Below are positions 7,097 to 14,378 of a stretch of DNA of 32,805 nucleotides, one piece after another. Below the pieces are notes generated by a model, which was not told where the DNA came from, searched no databases, and was given only the letters and a program-made list of their open reading frames with translations. A program made the translations under genes and the position numbers. Position 1 is the stretch's first letter. Every line of letters starts with the position of its first letter. The stretch is from Planctomycetota bacterium (lineage in GTDB: Bacteria; Planctomycetota; SZUA-567; H5-PLA8): positions 1 through 32,805 of the forward strand of contig JACQFI010000009.1 of the NCBI GenBank assembly GCA_016200135.1. Reading direction: 5' to 3'.

Positions 7097-7530
7097 ACGC
7101 CCGCACCCGGCTCGGCCCCCTCTGCACCCTGGCCTGCGGCGCCTGCGCCGTGGCCGTGGCGGCGGTGTGGGGTCCGTACGCGCAGTTGCTGCGCGTGGCC
7201 GACGATGGCAGCGGTTCCGGTCTGCGCCTGGTCGTCGCGGAACTGACGGCTCCTCTTACAAAGTCGCAGAAGACCTCCGCGCCCGCGCTCAAGCCCGCGC
7301 TGAACACCGAAGGCGAAGCCCCCGCGGCGCCGCGCGCGACACGCCCGGCTCTCGATACGCCCGGCCACGCGCCGCATTGCGACGGCGGCGTTTTCGCCCT
7401 CGCTTCAACCTGCGCGCAGGTCCAGGTTCTCGATACCGGTCCGCCGCCAAGTCTCGTCGCGGGTGCGCACCGTCTCCCCGTTTGCGCGCCGGACCGGCTG
7501 CACAGCGCCCGCGGTCCGCCCGCCGCCTGA
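7093..7530 (+). CDS. unknown small anchored protein between yajC and secDF
   Basis: The start ATG overlaps the yajC stop in an ATGA junction, a strong sign of translational coupling. The predicted 145 residues comprise a short Arg-containing N-terminus, one hydrophobic segment (about 9-27) and a low-complexity Ala/Pro/Thr-rich remainder. Several cysteines are present, but I see no motif. I do not recognise a family. The second half is less convincing as coding sequence, because another frame is also open there, so a frameshift or a shorter real gene is possible. The position inside the Sec module suggests an envelope role, but that is only context. Confidence 0.5.
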   Translation: MNARTRLGPLCTLACGACAVAVAAVWGPYAQLLRVADDGSGSGLRLVVAELTAPLTKSQKTSAPALKPALNTEGEAPAAPRATRPALDTPGHAPHCDGGVFALASTCAQVQVLDTGPPPSLVAGAHRLPVCAPDRLHSARGPPAA

Positions 7531-7652
7531 AGAAGCACCTCACCCCGGACCGGCCGTAGCCCGTCCGCGCTTCAAACCTGAACTCGCTACACCATTTTGA
7601 CGCGCCGCCCATTCTTTGAACCGGGCGGGCGCAGGAAACGAAAGGACGATCC

Positions 7653-10600
7653 ATGTCTAAGAGTTACGTTCCGGTCCTGGGCGCCGGGCTGCTGGCGGGC
7701 CTGCTGAGTTGCGCCATCTTCGGCGCGCTCACCTACACGGCATTCAACATCTGGCGTCAGGCCACCATCCTTCAGGACACCTACGACTCGGCCAAGAAAG
7801 AGGGCGGCGACGCGCTCGACCGTTTCATCCTGAAGGGCGAGCCCGCCGTCCAGCTCCAGAACATCTACCGGCCGATCACCGAGAGCGCCGCCATCGACGC
7901 TTACAAGAAGGCCAAGACCGGCAAGACCTCGGACCTCGATGCGTTCTTTGAGAGCACGGTCCTGCCCAGCACCAAGATTGCCTGGGCCTGCCTCATCTTC
8001 ATCGTCGTGGCCTGGTTCCTGCTCCTCAAGATGCTGCGCGGGCTCTTCGGTGAGTTCACCGGAAAGATGGTCCTCACCTTCGGCCTCATGGGCATCCTGG
8101 GCGGCTACTTCTGGCTCCTGGCCGGCAACAACATCTACCCGATGGGCATCGACCTCGCCGGCGGCACCGAACTCGTCTACCGGCTCGAATACCGCGACGT
8201 CCAGCGCCGCATCGACGACGCCCAGAAGCGCCTCTCCTACCTGGAAGCCAACAAGGACAAGACCGACGACCAGACCAAGAAGGTCATCGACGAAGACATG
8301 CTCAACCGGCAACGCAGCAACCTGCGCGCGCTCCGCGACAGCATGGCCACCGCGCCGGAGAAGGCCACCGAGGTCGTGCGCAAGCGCGTCGATCCCACCG
8401 GCACCAAGGGCGTGCCCATCACGCGCTTCGGCGAAGACCGCATCCGCATTCAGTTGCCGAAGGCCAGCCCCGAAGATGTCGAGCGCATCAAGCGCGCCAT
8501 CCGCACCCAGGGCCGCCTGACCTTCCACGCCGTGAGCGAGGACGCGGACATCAAGGAAAAGGTCCAGAAGAACCCCAACAAGGAATGGGGCGAGTTCGTG
8601 AGCAAGGAGATCGACGAGGCCGACCCCTACGATCCCAACGGCAAGCGCAAGAAGAAGGAAGACGTGGTGATGAACCGCACGCCCGAAATGGAAGGCTCGG
8701 GCATCGTCGCGGCGTACTCCACGCGCAGCGAACAGGGCGGCTACAAGATCCAGCTCACCTTCGACTCCGCCGCCGCGGCGCGCTTTGAAGAAGTGACCAA
8801 GCGCAACCTCCACAAGCGCCTCGCCATCGTCCTCGACGGCAAGTGCCAGCTCGCGCCCACCATCCAGTCGGTGATCAGCGACCAGTGCCAGATCACCGGC
8901 AGCTTCACCAAGCAGCAGGCCGACGAGGACGCCGCGGTGCTCACCGCCGGCTCGCTGCCCGCGGAAGTCGAGATGGAAAGCGAGTTCGTCGTCGGCCCGT
9001 CGCTCGGCCAGGAACAGATCCAGTCCGGCATCTTCGCCACCGCGATCGGCGCCCTCGCCGTCGCCCTGTTCATGTGGACCTACTACCGGCTCGCCGGGTT
9101 CATCTCCATCGTCAACCTCTTCGTGCTGCTCTCGGTCATGCTGGGCGCGCTCGGCTTCTTCAAGGCCACCATGACCCTGCCCGGCATCGCCGGCATCCTG
9201 CTCAACCTGGGGATGGCCGTCGACGCCAACGTGCTGATCTACGAACGCTTCCGCGAGGAACTCGCGCGCGGGCGCAACCTGCGCCAGGCCGTCAACATGG
9301 GTTTCGATCGCGCCTTCGTCGTCATCCTGGACTCGCAGCTCACGACGCTGATCTGCGGCATCATCCTCTACTACCTCGGCTCCGGCCCCGTGCGCGGCTT
9401 CGCCGTCACGCTCTCCATCGGCGTCCTCGTGACCCTCTTCTCCAACGTCTGGGTCTGCCACCAGATCTTCCTCTGGCTCGTCTCCAAGGACGTCGTCGAG
9501 TCGCTCCACATGATGCAGTTCTTCAAGGTCACCAGCATCGACTTCATGGGTAAGCGCAAGCTCTGGATGGGCGTCTCGGCCGTGGCCATCGCCGCATCCA
9601 TCGCGGGCTTCATCTACCTCGGGCCGGTCAAGGAGAAGATCTACGACGTGGACTTCACCGGCGGCACGCTCGTCCAGTTCAACTTCTCCCCCAAACTCGA
9701 ACCCTCCGACGAGGAAGTGAAGGCCGCCGTCGCGGACAAGCTCAAGCCGCAACTCCGCGCGCGCCTGGCCGATATGGTCCTGAAGCTCGATGAACTGGCC
9801 GCCGGCGGCAAGACCGGCCCGAACCTCAAGAAAGCCCTGGCCGCGGCGCTGCCCGAGGTCGACCGCGCCGAGTTTGGCACGCTCGCGGAGATCGCCCCGG
9901 CGCAGCTACAGGACCTCTCGAAGGATCTGAAGAAGGTGCTCGAGGACTACAACGGCTCCGAATTTACCGTGCAGTCGTTCGGGCAGGCGTCCGAGAGCGG
10001 CCCGGACAAGTACCGCAGTTTCACCCTCACCACCCGCTTCACCGACCATTCGGTGGTCGAGGCGCTCGACGAGGAACTCCACAAGACCTTCGCCGGCCGT
10101 ATCGAACCGCCCGCCGTGGAAGCGGCCGAAGGCGGGCTGCGCTTGCGCATCTCGCCCAGTGCCAAGGCGCCCGACACCGCCGTCACGGCCGCGGTCAAGG
10201 GTACGATCGAGAGCCTCGCCGCGAAGATCGAGAACGAGGACATCCGGACGGAACTCGCCGCGCTGAAAGTCTCCGAGGTGAAGCAGGAGCCTTACGGCAG
10301 CGGGCTCACGCGCCCGTACCTCCTGATCTCGCCCCTGCCCGCCGACCCGCTCAAACGCGACAAGCTCCTGGAGACGCTCGCCACCAACAAGTTCGCCTAC
10401 GTGCCGCCGGGCGAGAAGGACATCAACCTGCGCGCCGAGGGGCCGGTCAGCCGCAAGAGCTCCTTCGGCCCGCAGGTCGCCTCGGAGATGTTCCTCTCCT
10501 CGATCCTCGCCGTGCTCGCCGCGCTGCTGGCGATCTTCGCCTATGTCTGGTTCCGCTTCGAGTTCTCCCCGGCGTGGGGCTTCGGAGCGCTCGTCGCGAC

Positions 10601-11081
10601 CCTGCACGACCCGACCCTCTGCATCGGCGCGGCCTGTCTCGTGACGGTGCTTTCGCCCTCCCCCGTCCTGCTCAACCTAGACATCATCGCGGCCATTCTT
10701 ACGGTCATCGGCTACAGCGTGAACGACACCATCGTCGTCTTCGACCGCATCCGCGAAGTGAAGACCGCGCATCCCACGCGCGATCTGGGAGAGATCATCA
10801 ATGAGGCCGTCAACGCGACGCTCAGCCGCACCGTCCTCACCTCCACCACCGCGCTGATCACGATGCTCGCGCTGCTCGTCTTTGGCGGCCCGACCATCCG
10901 CAACCTGGCCTTCACGCTCACCATCGGCATTATCGTCGGAACCTACAGCTCCATCTTCATCGCCTCGCCGCTCATGCTCTGGTGGGTCAGGACCTACGGC
11001 GCCGGCAAGGCCGCCGCGCCCGCCAAGGTCAAAGAAGAGAAGCCCGGCTCCGAACCCGACGCTCACGGCGCCCAGATCTGA
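7653..11081 (+). CDS. secDF: fused protein-export membrane protein SecD-SecF
   Basis: SecDF uses the proton-motive force to help pull proteins across the inner membrane after SecA action. The single 1142-residue chain holds both halves. SecD: GIDLAGGTELVYRL (about 165), the P1 motif VRKRVDPTG...GEDRIRIQLP, AGSLPAEVEME, and the membrane motif MAVDANVLIYERFREEL near 520. SecF: VDFTGGTLVQFN near 666 and SVNDTIVVFDRIRE near 1021. Two oddities are visible. Two extra hydrophobic helices (about 9-30 and 110-130) precede the usual first helix (about 138-158). The SecF periplasmic part (about 670-940) is around 270 residues, much longer than usual. The ATG has AAAGGA upstream. It is last in the tgt-yajC cluster and is followed by a hairpin. 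Confidence 0.96.
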   Translation: MSKSYVPVLGAGLLAGLLSCAIFGALTYTAFNIWRQATILQDTYDSAKKEGGDALDRFILKGEPAVQLQNIYRPITESAAIDAYKKAKTGKTSDLDAFFESTVLPSTKIAWACLIFIVVAWFLLLKMLRGLFGEFTGKMVLTFGLMGILGGYFWLLAGNNIYPMGIDLAGGTELVYRLEYRDVQRRIDDAQKRLSYLEANKDKTDDQTKKVIDEDMLNRQRSNLRALRDSMATAPEKATEVVRKRVDPTGTKGVPITRFGEDRIRIQLPKASPEDVERIKRAIRTQGRLTFHAVSEDADIKEKVQKNPNKEWGEFVSKEIDEADPYDPNGKRKKKEDVVMNRTPEMEGSGIVAAYSTRSEQGGYKIQLTFDSAAAARFEEVTKRNLHKRLAIVLDGKCQLAPTIQSVISDQCQITGSFTKQQADEDAAVLTAGSLPAEVEMESEFVVGPSLGQEQIQSGIFATAIGALAVALFMWTYYRLAGFISIVNLFVLLSVMLGALGFFKATMTLPGIAGILLNLGMAVDANVLIYERFREELARGRNLRQAVNMGFDRAFVVILDSQLTTLICGIILYYLGSGPVRGFAVTLSIGVLVTLFSNVWVCHQIFLWLVSKDVVESLHMMQFFKVTSIDFMGKRKLWMGVSAVAIAASIAGFIYLGPVKEKIYDVDFTGGTLVQFNFSPKLEPSDEEVKAAVADKLKPQLRARLADMVLKLDELAAGGKTGPNLKKALAAALPEVDRAEFGTLAEIAPAQLQDLSKDLKKVLEDYNGSEFTVQSFGQASESGPDKYRSFTLTTRFTDHSVVEALDEELHKTFAGRIEPPAVEAAEGGLRLRISPSAKAPDTAVTAAVKGTIESLAAKIENEDIRTELAALKVSEVKQEPYGSGLTRPYLLISPLPADPLKRDKLLETLATNKFAYVPPGEKDINLRAEGPVSRKSSFGPQVASEMFLSSILAVLAALLAIFAYVWFRFEFSPAWGFGALVATLHDPTLCIGAACLVTVLSPSPVLLNLDIIAAILTVIGYSVNDTIVVFDRIREVKTAHPTRDLGEIINEAVNATLSRTVLTSTTALITMLALLVFGGPTIRNLAFTLTIGIIVGTYSSIFIASPLMLWWVRTYGAGKAAAPAKVKEEKPGSEPDAHGAQI

Positions 11082-11131
11082 CGGCAGGGTCGGGATCGGG
11101 ACTTTAGGATTCAGGCTACAGGAAAACAGAA

Positions 11132-11158
11132 CGGGGCGCGGCCATTGGCCGCGCCCCG
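11132..11158 (+). terminator. hairpin terminator after secDF
   Basis: A perfect 12-bp stem CGGGGCGCGGCC (11132-11143) and GGCCGCGCCCCG (11147-11158) with loop ATT lies 50 bp after the secDF stop. No T-run follows, so termination strength is uncertain. Confidence 0.65.
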
Positions 11159-11162
11159 CTGG

Positions 11163-11206
11163 TTCAACCTCCCCTAACCCCTCCTTACTTAAGGAGGGGA
11201 TTTTCA
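11163..11206. repeat. hairpin repeat flanking the DUF559 gene (3' side)
   Basis: CCCCTCCTTA (11178-11187) pairs perfectly with TAAGGAGGGG (11190-11199). It is preceded by AACCTCCCC and followed by ATTTTC. The same order, lead then hairpin then ATTTTC/ATTTCG, is seen on the minus strand at 16561-16600. The stop codon of the DUF559 gene (11204-11206) lies in the repeat edge. Confidence 0.8.
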
Positions 11207-11629
11207 AGGGTCAGCCGCTCTTCTTTGGTCGCCTTGAAAGTTGGGATCCCCATGCAGGTGTTCCTCAGAGCGGTCCGACGCCAATAAAGCCAACGTGGCA
11301 ATGACCGAGTCCACGCCTTGGATGATTTCGTTATTGGAGATACGGACAACCGCAATTCCGAGTTGATCTAACTCACGGGTCCGCTTCCGGTCCAGGCTTT
11401 GGCCCAAGGAGGTGAAATGCGATTCGCCATCTACTTCAACCGCCAGCTTTATTTCAGGGCAATAAAAGTCGAGTATGTACGCATTCACGCTGAATTGCCG
11501 CCGGAATTTCAGCCCTAATAGCTGCCTGTTCTTCAAGCGTGACCAAAGAATAATCTCTGGCTGGGTCATTGTCTTTCTAAGGTTTCTTCGCCGCTTTTTC
11601 ACGGCGGGCTTATTAAAGTGAATGCTCAT
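11204..11629 (-). CDS. DUF559 endonuclease-like protein (Vsr/PD-(D/E)XK-type fold)
   Basis: This protein of about 141 residues has the recognisable DUF559 pattern: RRRNLRKTMTQPEIILWSRL, then LLGLKFRRQFSVNAYILDFY, CPEIKLAVEVDGESH, and ...GIAVVRISNNEI. DUF559 is related in fold to very-short-patch-repair nucleases; the Asp of ILDFY, the Glu-x-Asp of VEVDG and the following His are the likely catalytic and metal positions. An upstream ATG at 11647 would add six residues; 11629 is preferred because GGGGTAT precedes it and it fits family N-termini. The last 20 or so residues lie outside the domain and run into a repeat. Matching hairpin repeats flank the gene on both sides, which suggests a mobile or repeat-linked unit. 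Direct biochemical function is unproven for most of this family. Confidence 0.88.
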   Translation of the reverse strand: MSIHFNKPAVKKRRRNLRKTMTQPEIILWSRLKNRQLLGLKFRRQFSVNAYILDFYCPEIKLAVEVDGESHFTSLGQSLDRKRTRELDQLGIAVVRISNNEIIQGVDSVIATLALLASDRSEEHLHGDPNFQGDQRRAADP

Positions 11630-11647
11630 GTCTGATACCCCAGACAT

Positions 11648-11716
11648 TGCTCTATTGAAAACCTTCGAGCTCGCAAGAAATTCCCCCCTTATGTAAGGGG
11701 GGATCCAGGGGGGGTT
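11648..11716. repeat. hairpin repeat flanking the DUF559 gene (5' side)
   Basis: The repeat starts TGCTCTATTGAAAACC (11648-11663), continues through GCAAGAAAT, then has CCCCCCTTA (11683-11691) pairing with TAAGGGGGG (11694-11702), and ends with a G7 run and GGTTAA. The same series occurs on the minus strand from 16679 down to about 16611. Its end overlaps the stop codon of the dehydrogenase gene (11715-11717). Confidence 0.8.
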
Positions 11717-12746
11717 AAACCGTCAGCGCGATCTTCCCGAACTGCTCGCCGGCTTCCATGCGCGCGAGCGCCTGCGCGGCGTCGCGCAGCGGGAAGACCC
11801 GGTCCATGATCGGCCGGAGTTGCGTGTGCGAGACCGCGCGCAGCAGCGCGCGGTGGTCCTCGTGGCTGCCCATCGTCGAGCCCATGAAGCTGATGTGGTT
11901 CCAGTAGAGCATCTGGATGTTGATCTTCGCCTCGGGGCCGCTCGTCACGCCGCAGGTGACAATGCGCCCGCCCCGGCGCAGCGCCGCGAAGCTGACCGGC
12001 AGCGTCGCCGCCCCCGCGCTGTCTATGGCAATGTCCGCGCCGCGGCCGCCGGTGAGCTTCTTCACGTCCGCGCCGGGGTCGGAGCTGGTCTTGTAGTTCA
12101 CGCCCGCGGCCGCGCCGAGTTCCTTTGCCCGCGCGAGCTTCTCGTCGGACGAGCTCGTCACGATCGCCTCGCCGCCCATCAGCTTGACCAGTTGCAGCGC
12201 CGCGAGCGCCACGCCGCCGCCGATGCCGTGGAGCAGCACCGTCTCACCGGCCTTGAAGCGCGCCCGCGTGAAAAGCATGCGCCACGCCGTGATGTGCGAC
12301 AGGTTCAGCGCCGCGGCCTCTTCCCAGTTCAGGTGTTTTGGCTTCGGCCCCAAGTTGCACGCCGGCACGAGGACCTTCTCCGCGTACATGCCCTCGAGCT
12401 GAAAGCCGAGGAGCTTGAAGGACGGGCACTCGCTGTGGTCGCCGCGCCGGCAGAACTCGCACGTCATGCAGCTCACGCCGGGGTTGACGACCACCTCGTC
12501 GCCCACGTTCAGCGTGGTCACGCCCTCGCCGATTTTGTCCACGACGCCCGCGGCGTCGCTGCCGAGCACGTGCGCCTTCTTGAGCTCCAACCCCGGCCGG
12601 CCCTTGCGCACCCAGATATCCAGATGGTTCAGCGCGCCCGCCTTCACCGCGATGCGGACCTCGCCGCGCCCCGGTTCCGGCTCGGGCAGCTCGCCCACCT
12701 GGACCTTCTCGTTGCCGCCGAAATCTTTAATGAAGACCGCGCGCAT
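11715..12746 (-). CDS. MDR superfamily zinc-binding dehydrogenase / quinone reductase-like
   Basis: This 343-residue protein is a typical medium-chain dehydrogenase/reductase: a GroES-like N-terminal domain, then a Rossmann NAD(P)-binding domain starting near VLLHGIGGGVALAALQL (about 170-186). The structural zinc site is intact (Cys93, Cys96, Cys99, Cys107 in SCMTCEFCRRGDHSEC). The usual catalytic zinc ligands are not: the normal Cys near 42 is within NHLDIW and the GHE motif is replaced by LGSDAAG. This resembles MDR members acting as quinone or enone reductases rather than classical alcohol dehydrogenases. The ATG has AAAGGAG close upstream. It is the last gene of a four-gene minus-strand set, and its stop codon sits in a dispersed repeat. 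The substrate is unknown. Confidence 0.9.
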   Translation of the reverse strand: MRAVFIKDFGGNEKVQVGELPEPEPGRGEVRIAVKAGALNHLDIWVRKGRPGLELKKAHVLGSDAAGVVDKIGEGVTTLNVGDEVVVNPGVSCMTCEFCRRGDHSECPSFKLLGFQLEGMYAEKVLVPACNLGPKPKHLNWEEAAALNLSHITAWRMLFTRARFKAGETVLLHGIGGGVALAALQLVKLMGGEAIVTSSSDEKLARAKELGAAAGVNYKTSSDPGADVKKLTGGRGADIAIDSAGAATLPVSFAALRRGGRIVTCGVTSGPEAKINIQMLYWNHISFMGSTMGSHEDHRALLRAVSHTQLRPIMDRVFPLRDAAQALARMEAGEQFGKIALTV

Positions 12747-12773
12747 GAGCGCTCCTTTATATATCCGTGAGGA

Positions 12774-13199
12774 TCAGCCGTTCTTGGACCAGACGCCCAT
12801 GCGGACGCCGTTGGGATCTTTGAACAGCGCAAAGTAACCATGGTCGGCGGAGATCTTGGTCTTGCCTTGCACCGTCTTGCCGCCGGACGCCTCGATCGCG
12901 CGCAGCTTCGCGTCGATGTTTTCGACCTTGAGGATCAGGTTGACACCCTTCTCCGCGACTTCCATATCCGCAGCAAGCCCGCCGCCGACCGTGCCCGTCT
13001 GGAAGAGCGTGTACGTGCCAGTGCCCGGCATCGGCGTGAACTTCCAGCCAAACAGCTTCCCGTAAAACGCGACAGCCTTCTTCATGTCCGGCGCGGGGAC
13101 TTCGACGTGGCAGATGCTGCCTTCGGGTTGCGGCGGCGGACCGCTCTTCTTGACCTGCGCATGCGTCTTTGGTTTCGACTTGCTCGCCTTCTTGGCCAT
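12774..13199 (-). CDS. VOC (glyoxalase/bleomycin-resistance fold) protein
   Basis: This 141-residue protein has a Lys/Ser/Pro-rich N-terminal extension (about 1-28), then one VOC domain with two repeated beta-alpha-beta-beta-beta halves: ICHVEVPAPDMKKAVAFYGKLFGWKF and NLILKVENIDAKLRAIEASGGKTV...GYFALFKDPNGVRMGVW. The start at 13199 has GGAGG 7 bases upstream, better than the longer start at 13238. The fold usually holds a metal and acts in isomerisation, dioxygenation or ligand binding; the length suggests a single-module member working as a dimer. It lies 27 bp upstream of the dehydrogenase, so the two may be co-expressed. No specific function is assigned. Confidence 0.88.
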   Translation of the reverse strand: MAKKASKSKPKTHAQVKKSGPPPQPEGSICHVEVPAPDMKKAVAFYGKLFGWKFTPMPGTGTYTLFQTGTVGGGLAADMEVAEKGVNLILKVENIDAKLRAIEASGGKTVQGKTKISADHGYFALFKDPNGVRMGVWSKNG

Positions 13200-13262
13200 C
13201 TTCCGTCCTCCATAAAGGGGGTTTGCATTAAGACGCATAACCAGCGCAAGGCTTAAAGCCTT

Positions 13263-14378
13263 CTATTCAAGGACTGCGTGGCCTTCAACGCCGAATTCGC
13301 GTTCGAGGATGCGCGCTTCCTCCGCGCTTGGCGCGATCACGCGCAGGGCCTCGTGCGGGAGCCCGGAAAACAGGCACGCGCCGCGCACGCGCCATTCGGC
13401 CTCGCGCGCCCATTCGTCGCTCTGCGCGAAGAGCCGCTCTTCGGGCGGCAGTTTCGCAAGCGCGGCCTTCGTGGTGTAAGCGACCGCCTGCGCGCCCAGC
13501 CGTTCGAGGGCCTCGCGGCGAATCGCGAGGCCGTAGGGCCGCACGGTCCAGCGCCGCAGGCCGCGCCGCCAGCGGATGATCTCGCCCAGTTCCCAGGGCG
13601 GGCGCGCGGTGAAGCTGACCATCGGCGTGCTCGCGGGCATCAAGCGGCCCGAAGCCACAATCTCGCGCATGGCAAGGATGCGCCGCAGCGCGTCGACGGC
13701 GTCGCGCCGGGCCTCCCGCGGACCAAAGGCCAGCCAGTTTGCGTATGCGGCCGGCGACTCGCCCGGCCACGCGCCGTCGGGCTCGCGGGTGTAGTGCGTG
13801 AGAAACGGCCAGTCGCCGCGTGGAGGCGCGGGCTTCAAGCGCGCCTGATCGAGCGGCGCTTCCTTCGCGGCTTTCCCGCGAGACACCGCTACCGCAAAGC
13901 GTTCGTCCACCGCACCGCCGCGCGCGCGGATCATCGCGGCCACGGCCGCCATGTTGCCGCCCTTGCGAATCTGGATGGCATAGGCGCAATTGGCGATTCC
14001 CCCTATAAAACCGTCTCGAATTGGAATGGCAAACGTGTTCTTTTCCTGATCGTCTCGCGGCCAGATAAGCAGGCGTCGCTCGGGCAGAAAGTCGCGAAAG
14101 GTGGCATCGAAATCTTCCGGCGGCGGCGTATCGAGGACAACAATGGCCGAACCACCAGCGCACTTGCACGCGCTCAAGGCCACATGGAACGGCTCGCGCC
14201 CGAGACTCGTAACAACCGCCTCGCCTGCATGCGCCGCCGTTTGTGCGGCTTCGACGCATGCGCGAACCCAAGGCGTTGATGGCTCCGGACGCCGCGGGGT
14301 CCGCGAGATCAAGATCGCGCGCCGAACAAGAGCGATCAATCCGGCGTCGCCATGCAAGGCGCAGTGATAAAGACTCAC
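13263..14378 (-). CDS. DprA/SLOG-like domain fused to an AbiGi/DUF2971-like domain (candidate)
   Basis: This 371-residue protein starts with a GTG that overlaps the upstream stop (GTGA), so translation is probably coupled. Residues about 20-165 follow the DprA Rossmann pattern: LISRTPRRP, GEAVVTSLGREPFHVALSACKCAGGSAIVVLD and IPIRDGFIGGIANCAYAIQIRKGGNMAAV, which parallel the GSRxP, G(L)AxGID...GGxTIAVL and RN(R/G)xIxGL...SGxxxTA blocks of DprA. Residues about 190-350 look different: LTHYTR (193-198), a helical mid-part, PYGLAIRREALERLGAQAVAYT and DEWAREAEWR (321-330). This order resembles the AbiGi/DUF2971 group. Both assignments rest on motif reading by eye. If right, a nucleotide-sensing domain is joined to a possible effector. 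A plain divergent DprA paralogue with an unknown tail is the alternative. Confidence 0.6.
   Translation of the reverse strand: MSLYHCALHGDAGLIALVRRAILISRTPRRPEPSTPWVRACVEAAQTAAHAGEAVVTSLGREPFHVALSACKCAGGSAIVVLDTPPPEDFDATFRDFLPERRLLIWPRDDQEKNTFAIPIRDGFIGGIANCAYAIQIRKGGNMAAVAAMIRARGGAVDERFAVAVSRGKAAKEAPLDQARLKPAPPRGDWPFLTHYTREPDGAWPGESPAAYANWLAFGPREARRDAVDALRRILAMREIVASGRLMPASTPMVSFTARPPWELGEIIRWRRGLRRWTVRPYGLAIRREALERLGAQAVAYTTKAALAKLPPEERLFAQSDEWAREAEWRVRGACLFSGLPHEALRVIAPSAEEARILEREFGVEGHAVLE

Noticed and set aside
7587..9752. Very long open frame on the minus strand under secDF
   Set aside because: It is the shadow of the GC-rich secDF frame; the composition is His/Asp/Glu/Arg-skewed without family motifs, whereas secDF matches its family throughout.
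13248..13262. AAGGC/GCCTT mini-hairpin as terminator of the DprA-like gene
   Set aside because: The stem has only five pairs, there is no T-run, and the next gene on the same strand starts soon after; too weak to call.
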